DNA of 22,500 nt from Pelargonium cotyledonis (Eukaryota > Streptophyta > Magnoliopsida > Geraniales > Geraniaceae), in the NCBI GenBank assembly GCA_036897625.1, contig JAYMTA010000998.1:1-22500 (forward strand). Reading direction: 5' to 3'. The notes beneath the pieces were generated by a model that was not told the DNA's origin, searched no databases, and saw only the letters and a program-made list of their open reading frames with translations. Positions within the stretch are counted from its first letter, which is position 1. Every line of letters starts with the position of its first letter. Of this stretch, positions 1-12,026 are shown one piece after another. Position numbers and translations under genes: made by a program.

Positions 1-390
1 ATCTCGTCCTACGCCCAGCAAAGCAGATCTAGGTACGTTGAATGTGAGGACGCTTTGGAGATAGATAGGTCTCCCTTGTGGTTGCCCATATGTGCAACGT
101 ACTTTTGATTACTAGAGCAACTAGGTCGGTTAGAATCATACACTTGAACATGGTCGTTCATTCCCACTAACTTACATTGATTACATCTCGCTCGCGCTTT
201 CATCCGCAAATAAGGTACACAATTTTCTTCCCCTTACTATCTGTTAATTGCACTGTTTTAGTTTTAAGTTTACACTATCATCAAATCCCCTCTTAAATCA
301 CACTCAAATTCCCTGATGATCGATATCCTGGACTTCACAGTCCACTTATTACAAGGTAGACTCTAGTATACTTGTCGGACGCTCACCAGT
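1..390. other. Unassigned left-edge sequence
   Basis: I see no supported gene here. A 66-codon open frame on the minus strand near the left edge has no motif or family resemblance that I recognise. Sequence resembling a LINE becomes recognisable only from about 391. The stretch may be flanking DNA or decayed upstream transposon sequence. Confidence 0.4.
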
Positions 391-1812
391 AGGTATTACC
401 CAAATACGTTTTTTATGGATTCATCGTTGGGTTCAAATTCGAGCTACACTTAGAGGTCAATTTGGGAGGCCAAAAATGTGTTAGAGCCAGGTCTACAATG
501 GTGTGTAGGGAATGGACAGAGGGTGCGGGTATATAAAGATAGGTGGACGGGAGGTGAGGTGGGTTTTTCGAACAGCTTTCGGGTGCTGGATGAGAATGCT
601 CGGGTTGATGAATTGTTCCGGGATGGCGCAAAGGAATGGGACGAGTTGAAGTTGAGAGTATGTTTTGGGGAGGAGGATTGTAATGAAATAATGGGATTCC
701 CATTGAGTCTCGGGTTGGTAGAGGATCGACAATTTTGGAGGGTAGAGTCTGGGAATTATTCGGTCAAGAGTGCATATAAAGCACAATGTATTGTCGAGCC
801 GGCGGACGAATCAAAACAGGTATGGAACTTTATTTGGAATGCTAATATCCAACCTAAAGTAAAGTTATTTTGGTGGAAGGTTTTAGATGGTTGCCTACCG
901 GTGGCTATGAATTTAGTAGCCCAGAAAGTTGAGGTGGAGGTTGGTTATCTTATGTGTGAGGAAGAGCCAGAGGATGTTTCCTATGCGATTCTTCATTATA
1001 GGGAGGCTCAGGAAGTTTGGAGAGGTTCCGGTTTAGAAGGGGCTGTTATGGGGATGGATTTAGCGTGGAATTGGGTTAGGTGGATAATGGAAAATTTGTC
1101 AACTCCGGATGCCGAGAGAGCACTTTATTTGGGGTGGGGAATTTGGCGTAGGCGAAATGTGAAGTTGTGGGAGCAAAAGCATTTGTCGAGTAGATATACA
1201 CATAAAATGGTGAAAGAGACAAAATCGAGGTGGGAGGGGGCCCGACAAGTGGCTCGGGTGACCACTGTTCAAGCGGTCGGTCCGAGGGGAGGTGATCCGA
1301 GGGTAGGAGGCGGTCGGGAGTGGTGCTGGCCGACTGGGGAGGTCGTGAAAATTAATGTAGATGGGGCAACTTTTGGTGAGTTAGCGATGGGGGCGGGATG
1401 GGTGGCTCGTGATCGGAATGACGAATGGAGAGGTAGGGGCTGTCGATGCTGGCGTGGTAGGCTAGGGAAGCCTAAATGGGTGGAGGCAAGAGTGGTGAGA
1501 GAAGCTCTCTTGTGGGCTCGGGAGAAAAGGTGGTCTCAGATCGTGGTGGAGGGTGACTGCTAATCTTTGATACATGATCTCTCTTTAGGGTTGTGTATGC
1601 ATAATCCGTATGGGATGTTGATTGCGGATTGTCTAGCTTTAGTTGCTTGTTTCGAGAATGTGTCGTTCTCTTTTGTTCGTAGATCAGCGAATAGGGTAGG
1701 CTAGAGCTTCTTATTCAATGTCTGGTCGTGTATGTTAGGATGGGTCGGATGTTCCCGATTTTATCTCCTTCAATTGATTAATGAAAGTGACTTGTTTTAA
1801 AAAAAAAAAAAA
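391..1812 (+). pseudogene. Decayed 3' end of a plant LINE (zf-RVT + RNase H) with poly(A) tail
   Basis: This is the C-terminal part of a non-LTR retrotransposon polyprotein. From 391 the frame reads RYYPN, then SYT-stop-RSI, where plant LINEs have SYTWRSI; the TAG is at 451-453. An open stretch of about 360 codons follows. It holds the region before the zinc-binding domain (VGNGQRVRVYKDRW), a degraded reverse-transcriptase zinc-binding domain (VWNFIWNANIQPKVKLFWWK; the cysteines after it are partly lost, e.g. AILHY for AxxHC), and a plant-type RNase H start (KINVDGATFG, then VEARVVREALLWA and VVEGDC). TAA at 1561-1563 interrupts RNase H. The reading resumes in frame to SFSFVRRSANRV and hits TAG at 1702. 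It continues one frame over (ARASYSMSG), with TAG at 1736, and ends at TGA 1775-1777. A run of 14 A at 1799-1812 looks like the LINE tail. The reverse-transcriptase core is absent, so this is a 5'-truncated, inactive copy. No target duplication was identified. Confidence 0.85.
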
Positions 1813-2336
1813 GAAGAAGAAGAGAGCTATAGTTGCCCCTTCCCAACTCATTCGTTAATTATTTAAATCTAACAGCATTACACTTGTCACGTTTTCAGCC
1901 AAATTTTGCAGATATTTATCACAAAGGGGCAAATATATAAATACTCGAAAATCCAAAGGAGCATTAAGAAAATAAAAATATATAAAATATTGAACACTAC
2001 TCCACAGTTTAGTAAATGATTATTAATGGAAAAAAGTAGACGTTAAGTAAATAAAAAAAAAATAACGAAAACAAAACAAAATAAAAGTCTTCTACGTAGT
2101 AATGCAATAAACGTCGTCGTTTCGAGATTCTGTGCTGTAACGATACGAAACCACCCGTCTCCTTCTCCAACCTCTCTCTCTCTCTCCTTCAATTCCATTT
2201 CTTGTTTCTATTCTCGCTCTTCTCTTTCTCCTTCTTCTTCTTCTCTATATATCTAAAACCTCACTTCAATTTTCCAAGATTCTCTCTCTTTTTTGTATCT
2301 TCTCTGTAAATCACAGCTTTGTTGGGAATTGGAGAC
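1813..2336 (+). promoter_or_regulatory. LON2 promoter and 5' leader
   Basis: AT-rich DNA gives way at about 2160-2245 to an almost pure C/T tract (CT and CTT runs), resembling the pyrimidine patch common in plant core promoters. TATATAT at 2246-2252 is a plausible TATA box. It would place transcription start near 2275-2285 and leave a leader of about 55 nt before the ATG at 2337. A TACGTA palindrome lies near 2094. The transcription start is inferred; nothing here measures it. Confidence 0.4.
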
Positions 2337-5300
2337 ATGGCGGAGTCGGTGGAGCTGCCTGGCCGCTTGGGAATCCTTCCCTTCAGGAACAAGGTCCTTT
2401 TGCCTGGCGCCATCATTCGTATTCGCTGCACCTCTCCGGCCAGGTCTCAATTTGTTCTCCGATTCTGTTAATTTTGTTTAATTTTGGATTATTGAATTCA
2501 CTACTTGGTTTTGATTTCGAGTAGCTAGAGACTGATCAGTGGTTAAATTTGGTGGAACGTCTTCTTCAGTGGTGTGGAATTTGAGGGATATAGTGACGTT
2601 GTTTTATTTAATTTCATTTTTAATGTTAAATTGCGTCTTTTTTTTTTGTCTGGTGCAGTGTGAAATTGGTGGAGCAGGAGCTGTGGCAGCGGGAAGAGAA
2701 GGGGTTGATAGGCATTTTGCCGGTGAGAGATTCGGCAGAGGCTGCGGCAGTAGCTTCCTTGTCGTCTCAAGGTGATCATGATTGCTCTGGCTTTCTGGTA
2801 CTTATGATATTGTGTGCATTTGAAGTGTTTGATGGATTGTCCCAAAGGAAGCAGTCTTATGTTTATCCGTGTATGTATTGCTACTTGTTTTAACTTACTC
2901 TAATTTTAGGTGTGGGGGCTGATTCAGGGGAGAGAAGCTTGAAAGTTCAAGCTGGTACCTCAGATGCCCAGAAGCTTGATGGTAAAAATCAGCAGGAAGT
3001 TATTCACTGGCATAATAGGTAGGTATATTTTAGTTCAACCAGCATTGGTATGCCATGTTGGTTCTGTCATTGGAATTAGTACTGGGAATTACTGAGGGGC
3101 CTATCATGTCTATTATGCAGGGTGCATGGAATAGTTCCTTATTGTGGGATGGTTTTCTTTCTTGTTTACACGGACTATCAGTTCTTTATGCTTGTTCCTG
3201 CATTTAATTGTCTTTTCTGTAATTTTTGTTCATCCTTCTATGATTATTCCTGCTTTCTTGGGGCCATTGAATGATGTTGGTTATACTCTCGCTGTGGTGC
3301 ATTGTAGGGGAGTTGCTGCACGTGCTTTACATCTTTCACGAGGAGTGGAGAAGCCTAGTGGAAGGGTCACATATATAGTTGTCCTGGAAGGTTTGTGCAG
3401 ATTCAGTGTCCAGGAACTCAGCACAAGAGGAACATATTATACTGCACGGATTGCTCCTCTCGAAATGACAAGATCTGGTAACTTTCTGTAGAGCTTAAAA
3501 GATGTTAGTTTGTATTTGTCCATATTATGTTGTTGACTTTTCCCCCTCCCTGAGGCCGTAACTTACAAATTTCCAATGTCAAAATGTTGCCATTGTGTTT
3601 AATGCACTGAACTCATATTTGTAATGCCCGATCAAATCCCATGATTTAACTTGGGAAATCAGGATAATCCAATATTTTCCATCGAAAAACTTATAAATGG
3701 CATGTTTAAGTTGGTGTTGAATTTTATGCTCTTGTTATCACCGTGTTCAGTTTCTTATATTTTCTGTTCTTAATCAGAGATGGAGCAAGTGGAGCATGAT
3801 CCAGATTTCATAACATTGTCTCGCCAGTTCAAAGCAACTGCCATGGAGCTTATTTCTGTTCTTGAGCAGGTGCAGTTTCTAAACTTCATATTGCGGAAAG
3901 TTGTATTTACATAATTTTTGTGAAACAACTATTTGTGAATTGGGTAATGTAGTCATGTGTACAAGGTTATCAATTCCTTTTATTGCACAAAGCTTTATAT
4001 CTTACTTTTTACATTAAATATTTTTGTTCCATTCTATGAATAACTCAGTGCTTCATTTCTACATATAGAAACAAAAAACTGGTGGAAGGACAAAAGTTCT
4101 TCTGGAGACTGTACCTGTACACAAATTGGCAGACATATTTGTTGCTAGCTTTGAGATAAGTTTTGAAGAGCAGCTATCTATGCTGGATTCAGTTGATCTA
4201 AAAGTGAGGCTCTCAAAAGCTACCGAGTTAGTTGACAGGCATTTACAGGTAATCAAATGTTTCTTGATGGTTAATATCGGGTTCACTGAAATCCAGTCAT
4301 CTATTCTTGATTTCGATGCTTAACAGTCATAATTCATGTCAATGTTTACCTGTCACAGTCAATTCGTGTGGCAGAGAAGATCACACAGAAGGTAGAGGGG
4401 CAGTTATCAAAATCCCAAAAAGAATATCTTTTGCGTCAGCAGGTTAGCTTTCTCATATCAAATATAGATCTTTCAATCAGCATAAGAATACGATACTAAG
4501 TTCCATTGGAGAACTTTGTGCTATAGTGCGATAAATTATTAATGTCAAGTATGCACAGTGTTCACATGGTAATACTTGGTTGATCAATGATTGTTAATGA
4601 AGTCTGAGGGATACACCTGTAACTGGCGGATGCATTCAACTCACACTGCTTCTGAATTGTCTGTATACCTTTTAATTGTGCTACGTACACGAATGAAAAA
4701 AAATCTTGATTGAACTAGTAACTCGCTGTTCAAATTATTATGTTGTTCTCTTAATATCTGCATTTCGCTTTAAAGATCTCTTTATGGGATATTAGCTTCC
4801 CACTCCCACTTCAGCGTATATTTTTGTGTATGGGTCAACCTCAAATGCAGGCTTGCTAGCCCATGTTGACCTCTACTTTAGTCTGTTCTCACTTGCATGT
4901 ATAGCCTGTTTATGGAGTGCACTAATAGCCATTTGTGGCTTCCTAAGTTTGGTGTTCTAGAATGTTGACTTTGACTATTGTTTGCACTTCTTTTACCTTT
5001 AGCAACCTGATTCATTCTCTTATTTTCCTTCTCCATCTCAAATATGTTTCAGATGCGGGCTATAAAAGAGGAGCTTGGGGACAATGATGATGACGAGGAT
5101 GATGTGGCTACACTGGAAAGAAAGATGCAAAGTGCGGGAATGCCTCCAACTATCTGGAAGCATGCACAGAGGGAGTTGAGGTATGATATTTTGGGGAAGT
5201 GATGAAAGGTGGCATTTTTGTGAATGTTAGAAAGATACTAATACTATTTTGAGCAATAAATATGGTTATTGAGATGCGGCAATTGACCGCTAAGAAACTA

Positions 5301-8300
5301 ATAGCCTTAGCGTGCACATAAATACCTGATATTAAAAAAAATGAGTGATAATTATATGAAGAAAATAATTAATTCTTGATATTTAGCTTTATGTTCTAGA
5401 TTCCAGCAATGTCAACACTTAAGAAAGTGAAAGAAGGTCTGCAGGTCTTTTACGAAATGATTTCAACATAAATACCATTTAATATTTTCATAATCTTAGA
5501 ACATATATTTAGCAATCAACCTGTAAAATGACATGAATTCATTGACATCAACTTGATCTATTTCTCATATGAATTGAACTCAAGATTTGTTTCTCCTTTC
5601 CCTCCGTGCTTTGGTTACACAATTCTGTAAGATGTTGTTGGGATTTCTCTTATGATTTTTTCCCTTTTAAAATTCAGGAGGCTTAAAAAAATGCAACCTC
5701 AGCAGCCTGGATATAACAGTTCACGTGTCTACCTAGAGCTTCTTGCTGATCTTCCCTGGCAGAAGGCAAGTGAAGAACTTGAATTGGACCTAAAAGCTGC
5801 AAAAGAGCGTCTCGACAGTGACCACTATGGTTTAGTTAAGGTCAAGCAACGGATTATTGAATATCTAGCTGTTCGCAAGGTGGATAAACTACCTATATCT
5901 TGATCCCTTTACAACATCATGGAATTTTATCTTTGGAATTATATGTTTACTTGAGGTGTATTGTTTACACTGTAGCTTAAACCAGATGCAAAAGGCCCTG
6001 TATTGTGCTTTGTTGGTCCACCAGGTGTTGGAAAAACATCTTTGGCATCATCTATTGCTGCTGCTTTGGGCAGGAAATTTATTCGCATATCCCTTGGCGG
6101 GGTTAAAGATGAGGCTGATATTAGAGGACATAGGAGAACATATATCGGGAGCATGCCTGGGCGTCTTATTGATGGGTTGAAGGTAGCTTTGCGTTTTATG
6201 ATTATAAGATTTCTTGCAAGATTTGTTTGATGCGAGTAAAATATCAACTGTTTGGATAACAAAGAGACGTGTTTTGCAAGTTATATGAAATTTGATTTTA
6301 AATTTTGGGACTTACATGGAGGATGTAACGAAGGTAGTTTAGATTTTGAGAGATCCATGGATCCTCATGCTCACCAATAGGTCCATTTATACAAGTTCAT
6401 TAGCATCTAGGAATTTTATGTTTCACCTCTGGAATGCAGCATTGTATATCACGAGGAATGGTCACTCAATTTTCATGATAATAAAAAATTAGACAAACTA
6501 TTTCCACTTTAAGTTTTAGTTAATGACAAAATATTCAGAGCAGTATGGTTTGTCATCCACTTTTTGCTATAACTGAAATTACTTGTTGCTCCAACATTTT
6601 GGTTTGTCAGCTTCAATGGTTGTTAGTTTTGTTTTAATCATAAGAATGTTTTCTTTTAACTAATTATCTTTGTTTATCTACAAGATATATTTGTTTTACT
6701 GGATTACAAGCATCTGTATTTCTTCCTTAACATACTGAATGGAGGAAATTTGGATAGCTGTCTGCTTTATCGTATAATTATTATGTGATCCTGATAGGTT
6801 GCTTAGAACTCAGCATGAATCACTTGCTACAGGTAGTGTGTATGAATTTTACAAGGTCGATGTTTCAAATTATGCTGTCTTTGAATTGATTTCTTTTTTC
6901 TTTTGGAACTTCAAATGGAACTGTGAGATTTCCAAAATGAACTACATGGTTAATAAACACAATATCTGATTGAGTTTGTATTCATTCTGGTCAGAGCATT
7001 TATGTGGGTTGAGATGGTTTGATGAGGCTTTATATATTTGCTTTTGGACCATATTTAGCTCCAGTTGACAGGGTTTTGTATGTCATGGTTTTATATTATG
7101 TGATCTGAATACGATGGCGGATGGCCTTTGAAAATGGGCCCTGCTAAAGAAGTATGGTTTTTCAATTCACTGCCTTTTTTGGTAACTATATTATTAATTT
7201 TGTGTGTACTTTGACCCTCAGAAAGTAGCTGTTTGCAATCCAGTTATGCTACTGGATGAGATTGACAAAACGGGTTCTGACGTGCGCGGCGATCCAGCTT
7301 CAGCTTTACTAGAAGTTCTTGATCCTGAACAGAATAAAACATTCAATGACCAGTATCCTATTTAATGTCCTGCTTGTTCTGATTTTGGATAACAGGTGGT
7401 AACATTTTATTTACTAGTTAGAGATTGAAAAGATTGTTTTTCCATTTACATATTCTTGGACTGGCCTACCAATTCTTTTTGCCAACTGTTATCTTCTAGT
7501 CGTTGGCATGCATCTTTTGGTGGTTTCTAAGTTTGGCCATTGATTTCATCTGCTGATGTCTATTTGAGTTGACTGTATAACTGAAGTGGTTCCTTAATTG
7601 ATGCTCTCTAGCTATTTGAATGTTCCGTATGACCTTTCAAATGTGGTTTTTGTGGCAACTGCAAATAGAGTGCAGCCTATCCCTCCTGCACTACTAGACA
7701 GGATGGAAGTCATTGAACTGCCTGGATATACACCCGAAGAAAAGCTCAGAATAGCCATGCGACATTTAATTCCACGAGTTCTTCAGCAGCATGGGCTGAA
7801 TTCAGATTTCCTTCAAATTCCTGAGGTAGCAAATGTGTTGTATAATATTTTTTCAACAACTAATGGAGTAAATCTTGACAACTTCAATCTTGTGTCCTTT
7901 AGATATGAAAAAATGAACCATGCTTTCAGTTTAGAAAGAAAAAAAAATAGCTATTCTTTCAATTTCAAATCGTCTATTATGATCTCTGTCATATTTTAGA
8001 GTTACCACACAAACCCTATGTTATCATAAATAAGGAGCTCCAAAGAGTTGTGACCATCAAATATGACAGCCTAGCTTTATAATTTTCCTTGGACTAACTG
8101 GTAGTCTTCCTACCAGTCTTTGGAGTGAATCATTAGTACAGAACTTTGGTCAGTACATAACAATTAGATCTTTCCGACAAGAAAGCATTCTCTTTTGCGT
8201 TGTACCAATTTTCTATTCTCTTACAGTTGAAAACCATATTATACTGGGTAATGATCTATCAATGCCTTTATGGTTGGGTAGGCTATGGTGAAACTTGTCA

Positions 8301-10803
8301 TTCAGAGATACACTAGAGAGGCTGGTGTTCGAAATCTGGAGAGGAACTTGGCTGCTTTGACTCGTGCAGCAGCTGTAAAAGTAGCAGAGCAAGAACAAAC
8401 TGTCTCTATGAGCAAAGATGTCCAGCGGATTGCTTCACCACTGCTCGACAACAGACTTGCTGATGGAGCTGAAGTGGAAATGGAAGTCATTCCAATGGGT
8501 TCAAACAACCATGAGATATCAAGTACATTCAGGATTAGCTCTCCCTTGATTGTGGATGAGGATATGCTGGAAAAAGTCCTTGGGGTAATGATTATCTTAT
8601 CTTATCAATGCTTTACTCTCCATTCTTATTTACTATCAAAACGCTTCATGTTTTTGGTTCCGTATGCCAGGGGCAGTTTGTTTCATAGACAGCTTAATGT
8701 GCTAAGTGATTATTCTACTTGATTGTCAATAACAACTTGTTAGTCTTCAGTTTTATGTGCAAAGCCAATTATGATCCTGAGAATGTTACATTAGGTATGC
8801 CGCAGACATGCATGTGTAACCTCATTATTAGGAAGTGAAGCTCACTTGTAGCACAAGACTAGAGAGAAATATTAATTTGGACAACTATTTGGTGTCTTTT
8901 TAAAGTAGATTCTTCTATTTACTGTTTTGTGTCTATTACTCATAATAATGATAAAGAAACCAGTAAATATCATAATTGAACAGTTCAACTTCTTATAGGT
9001 TTTATGTAGGATTCCCTACGTTCAGATTGAATGGGCTTGAGGTTGAAAAGTTACTAGAAATGAGTTCTATAATATAATTGGTTATATCATGCGACTGAAG
9101 GATTTGGACTCTGGAAAAGTTAAATGCAAGCCTAAGTTTGAAGTATAGCCCGTGTTACTCCTTTTGGGATAGACGTGCAACATTCATATATTAGGTGATT
9201 GATAACATGAGGATATGTATAATCTAAGCATGCTTGTTTCTCTCTGTTGCTTGTGTATTGGATTGATTTTGTTACTCCTTGTGCTTAAACGACTGAGGAT
9301 TCTGTTTGTTTGTATATTGCAGCCTCCAAGGTTTGATGACAAAGAAGCTGCAGAACGTGTTGCATCTCCTGGGGTATGTGTTGGGCTTGTTTGGACTACA
9401 TTTGGTGGAGAGGTCCAGTTTGTGGAGGCTACAGCAATGGCGGGTAAGGGGGAATTACATCTCACTGGGCAACTCGGCGATGTTATTAAAGAATCTGCGC
9501 AAATAGCTCTGACATGGGTAATCTTGTCTTTCATTTTGCTTGTGTTGTGTTGATATGAAATTTTCAGCGCTCTTCTTAAAGTCATTCATCTTGTTTACTG
9601 CTTGTGAGATGTCTCAAGTGATTCATGTGAACTTAACTTTCTTTTCGATTTTCCCTCTGTCAGGTAAGAGCCAGGGCAACAGATCTTAAGTTGGCAGTTG
9701 GAGACGGAATCAGTTTGCTAGAGGGTCGAGATATTCATATACATTTCCCTGCTGGGGCTGTACCTAAGGATGGCCCCTCTGCAGGTGTCACTTTAGTTAC
9801 TGCACTGGTTTCACTGCTCAGTCAGAAACGAGTCAGGGCAGATACAGCAATGACTGGAGAAATGACTTTGAGGGGTCTTGTACTGCCTGTTGGTGGTATC
9901 AAGGACAAGGTAATTTTCACTCCCTTACTAACCCATTACTATTTTATACAGTAATGGAAAGATTGAGTTTTTTTTAACTGAACACTAAAATGTCTTGAGC
10001 TGAAAATAAAAAATATATATACCTTAGGTTGTAAAATATTTGTATCATGCTTGTCTGGATGTCTGGACTTGTGTAATTATGTATGACAGCTTGGCAAAAC
10101 CACATTGGTGATTATATGCTGTGGATCACATTTAATTGATTGTTGTGAAACTTGGCACTGAAAATGCCCACTAAATTTGCATAGAATTGATGCAAACTGG
10201 TTGAGACGTCTCAATTCTGCAGATTTTCAGTGCTGCAAATTTGCATATCTAAGTCTAAATTCTGCAGATTTTGGCTGCTCACCGTTGTGGTATCAAGAGA
10301 GTTATCCTGCCAGAGAGGAATTTGAAGGACTTAGTTGAAGTACCGGCAGCTGTGCTTGCCAGTCTGGAGGTAATTTTGTTTCTTTGGCAAGTGTATCTTA
10401 GTTGTAACTTAAATACATCAATGCATGTGGAATCTGCAAGTGTAGTTTTTTGTATGCCATCTGAATCTTCACACACCTGACCTTTTGACAATGAGTCACC
10501 CTAGTTTTGACCTTCGTGTTGCATTCTCAAGAGTTTGATTATCTAGAAATACCATTATACGTCTGAATAGGGTAGTGTGCAATGTTGGCTCTTTTAATTT
10601 GGTGTGTAGACAATTTTGTCAAGAATCTGCTCGTCATATTCGTTCCCTGTATTAGCAGCTTCTTATCTGTGGTATATAAAACCTTCATTTTAGTTTAAAC
10701 TACCATCTTGTTTGAACAGATACTACTTGCAAAGCGGATGGAAGATGTGTTGGAGCAGGCTTTTGAAGGTGGGTGCCCTTGGAAGCAACACTCCAAGTTA
10801 TGA
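2337..10803 (+). CDS. LON2: Lon protease homolog 2, peroxisomal (complete, 17 exons)
   Basis: ATP-dependent serine protease and chaperone of the peroxisomal matrix, involved in matrix protein quality control. Exons: 2337-2443, 2659-2771, 2910-3018, 3308-3477, 3778-3869, 4069-4248, 4359-4442, 5053-5180, 5678-5879, 5976-6182, 7222-7352, 7612-7825, 8282-8584, 9323-9517, 9664-9909, 10268-10369, 10720-10803. All introns are GT-AG and the frame stays open for 888 residues, the length I recall for Arabidopsis LON2. The start is the [20 protein letters not shown] methionine, colinear with that protein. Domains: Lon N-terminal domain from about residue 8; helical linker with an acidic run (DNDDDEDD, about 295-302); AAA+ module with Walker A GPPGVGKT (409-416), Walker B VMLLDE (472-477), sensor-1 N526, arginine finger R538 and sensor-2 R596; Lon peptidase domain with catalytic Ser784 (PKDGPSAG) and Lys827 (GGIKDK). 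The C-terminus is SKL, a canonical PTS1 signal, which separates this protein from mitochondrial/plastid Lon forms. No disabling change was seen. Confidence 0.97.
9664..9909 (+). other. LON2 exon 15: catalytic-dyad exon with donor-like start
   Basis: This 246-nt exon is phase 0 at both ends (82 codons, residues 746-827). It carries both Ser784 and Lys827; the lysine is its last codon. Its acceptor is followed directly by GTAAGA, so the junction reads CAG|GTAAGAG, a 3' splice site fused to a good 5' splice site consensus. Confidence 0.75.
10213..10272 (+). repeat. Duplicated 15-nt acceptor sequence before LON2 exon 16
   Basis: AATTCTGCAGATTTT occurs at 10213-10227 and again at 10258-10272, 45 nt apart. 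The second copy holds the acceptor that keeps the LON2 frame (exon begins at 10268). The first copy offers an identical CAG at 10220-10222. A perfect palindrome TGCAAATTTGCA lies between them at 10234-10245. Confidence 0.8.
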
Positions 10804-12026
10804 CAGGACTCTCTTGCTTTATCCGTCTAACAAATTCTGGTGGAGTTCATCTCTATCACTGTTTCACTACTTCCACTGGGCGTAAAATCTAATAAACAAA
10901 CCCGGCTAAGCTGCCTAAAGAGATTGAAGAGTGAGAATGTTAATAGTGAATTAAATTGATCATGGGTCAGCAAAAGAAAGAAGAGTTAAGTTGCTGCACC
11001 GGCACTGAACCCAGTTGTCCATGCTCCTTCCTTTTAAGGTTACCAGTGGATCTTGTTTGTTGGTATGTATTTTTTTGTTGTTGCTCCCATCAGTAATATA
11101 TTTACCAAAGAATAAGCAGCGGATTGCCATTTTCTTTTTGTAATCTTTTTAACCCTATAAATTTGTAAAGTGGTATTGATTGATTTAAGGGAACACTTGC
11201 TGTATGATTCGTGATCCATTTGGAAGTTACTTTTATATTTATCAGTCGTCGTTGAACTTACAAATATGGGTGTCCGGTTATGATTCTTGAAATTGAGTAT
11301 GTATTTACAAGGTAAGGCTACAATGTTAGTTGGAACCCAGTTTTGCTGGGTAGAATTTGGCACTTGCAAACTACTACTCCCTTCTAGAGTTGCAACTTGG
11401 ATCCGAAGTCGTTGGCATCCAAAATCCAATACTACTAAAAACCAATATGATTTTATCGGTTGATTGGATCAGATTTGCGAAAATCAGATCGATCAAATTT
11501 GTTTATTTTACATTTAAAATTCAATTTTTATCCGATCCAGTCCAATAAATTGATAACTTTTTTTTAACAGTTCCACCTCATCTCGAGTTTATTGCAACAA
11601 ATTTTGGATACTCATTTTCGAACGAATGGATTATAGTTGCTGTGAATCTGTGGTACAGTTTCACTAGCCTTTTTCAAGGATGGGGTAACATAGATTCTAT
11701 ATCATAGAATGCTCACACCAGAAAGACTAGCATGAAAAGCCTAATCTTATCTGCCTAAATAACAAAACTGGACTCATCCTGTTTCTGTATAGTATCAAAC
11801 AGCTCCGATAAGATGGACAATATCAACCAAAAACAGTCATTGAAACACATCTTGAACAAGGAAAACATGTTTGTTCCAGTATCTTTAAGAACTTATTCAA
11901 CTTCATGCAATTGTGTATGATAACATCATCTAGACATGGCAAGACAGTTCAGGAGCAAAATTAAACAATCACTGAGGCAACGAGGAGGTAATTGGGTAAA
12001 AGCCGCATGCAAAATGAAGACATGCA
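10804..12026. other. Tail-to-tail intergenic region between LON2 and ATP synthase delta'
   Basis: The two genes converge here, so this stretch holds both 3' untranslated regions. AATAAA at 10891-10896, 88 nt past the LON2 stop, is a candidate poly(A) signal. A stretch at about 11440-11545 is rich in GATC/GATT-type words and may be an old repeat, but I could not assign it. No further gene is supported. Confidence 0.5.

Noticed and set aside
9..209. 66-codon minus-strand open frame at the left edge
   Set aside because: No recognisable motif, no splice or promoter context, and length expected by chance.
9184..9585. 133-codon minus-strand open frame
   Set aside because: Antisense to LON2 exon 14 and its flanking introns; the plus-strand exon fully explains the coding signal.
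11440..11545. GATC/GATT-rich stretch between LON2 and the ATP synthase gene
   Set aside because: Looks like an old low-complexity repeat, but no ends, copies or coding content can be defined from this window.
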